From NCBI GenBank assembly GCA_004123355.1, contig SCHM01000003.1, forward strand, positions 3,305,058 to 3,369,057: a stretch of 64,000 nucleotides of DNA, written 5' to 3'. This stretch comes from Amphirosellinia nigrospora. Its lineage: Eukaryota; Ascomycota; Sordariomycetes; Xylariales; Xylariaceae. Below the pieces are notes generated by a model. It saw nothing but the letters and a program-made list of their open reading frames with translations, was not told the DNA's origin and ran no database searches. Position 1 is the stretch's first letter. Each line of letters starts with the position of its first letter. This document shows, one piece after another, positions 60,692 to 64,000 of this stretch. The translations under genes were made by a program, and so were the position numbers.

Positions 60692-61634
60692 ATGGGTTCT
60701 ATCGACACCTCGCAGAAGGAGTTGGCCGTGTTAGTCACCGGGTTTGGGTAAGTTATGTTCATTCACATCACCTAGCGATCACCCTGATGTCATTGCTCCC
60801 CTGCGGCGAGAAATGATCTTCGGGCCGGTAACCCATTTGCCTCTCGAGTGCCGTGCGACTAATTGAAGCCTATATATATATATACAGCCCTTCCGGGAAG
60901 CGTACCCCGTGAACCCGTCGTGGGAAATCGCCGCGCTTCTCCCGGACTACCTTCCCGCGGACCGTGCCAAAGACGTCGCGCATCGGTCCGCGAGGGAGCT
61001 CCCGCCCGTCCGCATCGTTAAGTTACCCGGGCCGATCCGCGTCAACTACGAATACACCCGCGACCTGGTACCCAGGCTGTGGGATGGTGCTGAGCCCAAG
61101 ATCGATTACGCCGTTCACGTAGGAATGGCGGGGCCGCAGCTCATCTACCAGATTGAGAGACGCGGCCACCGCGACGGCTACAATGTGCCTGATGTCGACG
61201 GGAAGCTGCTCGAGGATGAGAAGCGGCACGCCGAGGAGGGAGATGGGTGGATATGGCACGGCATGCCGCATGAGCTGTCGACCGATCTTGATATTGTCGA
61301 CGTATATCGAAGATGGGTTGGGCGCAGTCCGGTGAGAGACACCCCGTCGCCTTCATACGCTGTTTCTTGCTCCGTCGCTAATATGCGCGCCATCGCTCAT
61401 TAGAAGAACCTAGACCTCAGGGTTTCGGATGATGCGGGGCATTATCTCTGTGACTTTATCTATTACTCGAGCCTAGCTCATCTGTGGAAGCAGCAGAGAC
61501 CCAAGAAGGTCACCTTTTGCCACGTCCCGCTCCATTCAGATGCAGAGTCCGTCAAGCGGGGAGTCGAGTTGGTTTTGACATTGATCAGATCTATCGTGGA
61601 GAGCGAGCTGGAGAAAAAAGTATCGTTTGCATAA
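60692..61634 (+). CDS. Pyroglutamyl-peptidase I (C15 family)
   Basis: Seen: start MGSIDTSQKELAVLVTGFG at 60692; intron 60748-60887 (140 bp, containing a TA repeat); PFREAYPVNPSWEIAALLPD; a central block DYAVHVGMAGPQLIYQIERR; intron 61332-61403 (72 bp); then DDAGHYLCDFIYYSSLAHLW holding the catalytic Cys, and VTFCHVPLHSDAES with the catalytic His; stop at 61634. About 243 residues. Known: C15 cysteine peptidases remove N-terminal pyroglutamate from peptides in the cytosol; the Cys/His motifs match. Frame break just after the first intron (TT at 60891-60892), repaired by one T to give GPFREAYPVN. A clear, otherwise complete gene. Confidence 0.88.
60871..60884. repeat. (TA)n run in the first intron of the pyroglutamyl-peptidase gene
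   Basis: Seven TA units immediately before the TACAG acceptor. Confidence 0.85.
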
Positions 61635-62219
61635 TTGTCTATTTTGAATCGATGTAAAGGCTCGTGAGCCTTATTGTATATGACAGTATATGTCTAGGAC
61701 TAGTCTCTTCGAAGTTCTTAAACATTTGAACCTAGTAAAGCAATCTTTCGCTCTCTATCTATTATTATATATGTATACATACATACATACATCACAGCAG
61801 ACAAGGCTAAAAAGCTGTTCGTATATGTTATCTTGACGATGTTCTCAATGGCCTCGCCGATGCTAGGAAACGGTCGCCGATAAGCCAAAAGTCCCATAGT
61901 TTCCCGACCTAGTGAGTTCTTACCTTAGTATTCGGCGACCCGCGCGGGATCACTGCCCAATCAGGAACCCCTTTTTTCGAAAACTCGCCGTCGGCGTTAC
62001 AACCTAAGACCTTCGCCGCCAACTCATCGGGGACTGCCAGTAGGAAGAGTAACAAATAAAGGTCTCCTCCTCCTCCTCTCCTCTTCTTGTGGGGATCGTC
62101 TGTTCACATCTTACACTTCCTTTCGGCCCCAACAAGCAGCATTATACACATTAGAGTTGCTTCGCATTTCTACCAGCCTTACCTATAACCAAACACGGCC
62201 AAGGTACAACGCCAACATC
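61635..62219. other. Gene-free interval with CATA repeat, about 585 bp
   Basis: Between tandem genes. A (CATA)n stretch lies at about 61778-61792. A TCCTCC-rich leader at 62065-62090 precedes the small cysteine-rich gene. Confidence 0.45.
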
Positions 62220-62510
62220 ATGTGTATGAAAGCTAACTGCAGTCAATGTGGTATGTTTTATCTCACCTTCCTTTCCCGTGACAGATGCATGTTGGTCTGG
62301 CCCAGGTTACACCAGGGTTTTGTTTTACTGGGGCTTATACTCTAGCGATGCCGGCGTTACTTACTGACCCGCGAAACAGGAAAGACGTCGTGGCAGGGCT
62401 GCGGTGCCCACGTCGCCGCGGTGTTAGATTTGGTCCCGGCAGACCAGCTGTGCACCTGTCAGCCCAAGTTCGAGTCGAACGGCAAGGAGTATCCGCCCAA
62501 GGCCAAATGA
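62220..62510 (+). CDS. 53-residue cysteine-rich protein, probable zinc binder
   Basis: Seen: ATG at 62220, MCMKANCSQCGKTSWQGCG and AADQL-like LVPADQLCTCQPKFESNGKE, ending PPKAK at 62510. Exon 1 is 31 nt; intron 62251-62379 (129 bp, GTATGT..CAG) splits the Gly codon straight after CSQC. Cysteines at 2, 7, 10, 18, 35 and 37 form CxxC and CxC pairs suited to one zinc site. No frame break. Known: short proteins starting MC.K..C..C.K..W.GCG.H recur across fungi, but I know of no assigned function. No membrane segment or signal peptide. Its small size and the intron inside the cysteine motif make it easy to miss in automatic annotation. Confident it is a real gene. Confidence 0.85.
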
Positions 62511-62994
62511 CGGTTCCCTTGGTCTTTCTGGTAGCCTCACCAACTGCCCGGGGAAAAAGAAGGCCAGATTGTCCGTCAATCGCCTAATGATTTGGGCTCG
62601 ACCGCTTCTGGCGGCAATCAATATGATGGGCACGTATTTCGTGGTTAGGCATGTTATAAGACTATCTACGGAGAACTGTCAAATGGACTATGTGGGCGTG
62701 GGAGGCGGATGGTGTACAAATGATCGGGCGGTACCAATGGCATTGATTTCAATTGAGATGCTAATTTTCTATGTCTATAAAGCAACGGACCCCACCCCTT
62801 CGTCTCTTGAATGTAAAAGTTCATGATCTCACTCCGATAGCATGATCCGTAGCTTTAACTCCTTTTCGCCCTCCAAATGCTCCCCGCTCGGCGCCACGCA
62901 TAGCCTCTATAGCCTTGCAGTAAGAATTGTAATATGGTCTATACCGCCTCATTTCTATGTATTGTATTGTATTGGTTTGTGCCCGCCTTCGAAT
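62511..62994. other. Interval between convergent genes
   Basis: About 480 bp between the cysteine-rich gene and the oxidoreductase. Nothing supportable in it. Confidence 0.4.

Positions 62995-64000
<1,006 letters not shown>

Overview
The window is nuclear DNA from a filamentous ascomycete (Pezizomycotina, probably a Sordariomycete). Genes are split by many short introns (50-140 bp, GT..AG). The recognisable proteins have their closest family fits in filamentous fungi: Zn(II)2Cys6 regulator, Abp1 with ADF-H and two SH3 domains, Cch1, an RTG2-like Ppx/GppA protein, mL53 and a SUZ-domain protein. I found no ribosomal RNA, tRNA, CRISPR array or transposon.

Layout. 1-5 kb: a partial GFA-type enzyme (minus), a broken AT-hook-like nuclear gene (minus) and a small two-exon gene (minus). 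5-10.6 kb: a SUZ-domain RNA-binding protein (plus) converging on NAR1 (minus), a small membrane protein (plus) converging on a CYSTM-type cysteine-rich protein (minus). 12.5-19.4 kb: Abp1 (minus), divergent from an Iec1-like C2H2 zinc-finger protein (plus), then the CGFS monothiol glutaredoxin Grx4 (plus). 20.6-33.4 kb: a small unknown gene (minus), the calcium channel Cch1 (minus, about 6.5 kb) and a DDT/WHIM/PHD chromatin protein (plus). 38.4-40.6 kb: an HMG-box regulator behind a 5 kb gene-free stretch. 42-46.6 kb: SEC20 (minus), mL53 (plus) and inorganic pyrophosphatase (minus). 49.3-53.8 kb: a Zn2Cys6 regulator (plus) converging on an RTG2-like gene (minus). 57.6-64 kb: a conserved unknown protein (plus), pyroglutamyl peptidase (plus), a 53-residue cysteine-rich protein (plus) and an Old Yellow Enzyme family oxidoreductase (minus, cut by the right edge).

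The genes are ordinary housekeeping and regulatory genes with no cluster logic. Two of them, NAR1 and Grx4, serve cytosolic iron-sulfur protein assembly, but they are unlinked in arrangement. The most striking property is technical or evolutionary: almost every conserved gene, including ones expected to be essential (NAR1, SEC20, pyrophosphatase), is broken by one or more single-base frame shifts. Most are repaired by one extra base in a short run, usually G or C. I read this as systematic short-run undercalling in the assembly rather than as mass pseudogene formation. All spans below ignore these breaks. The best biological leads are a pyrophosphatase with a 161-codon in-frame upstream extension resembling a mitochondrial presequence, three small unrecognised genes, and an HMG box with an inserted charged loop.
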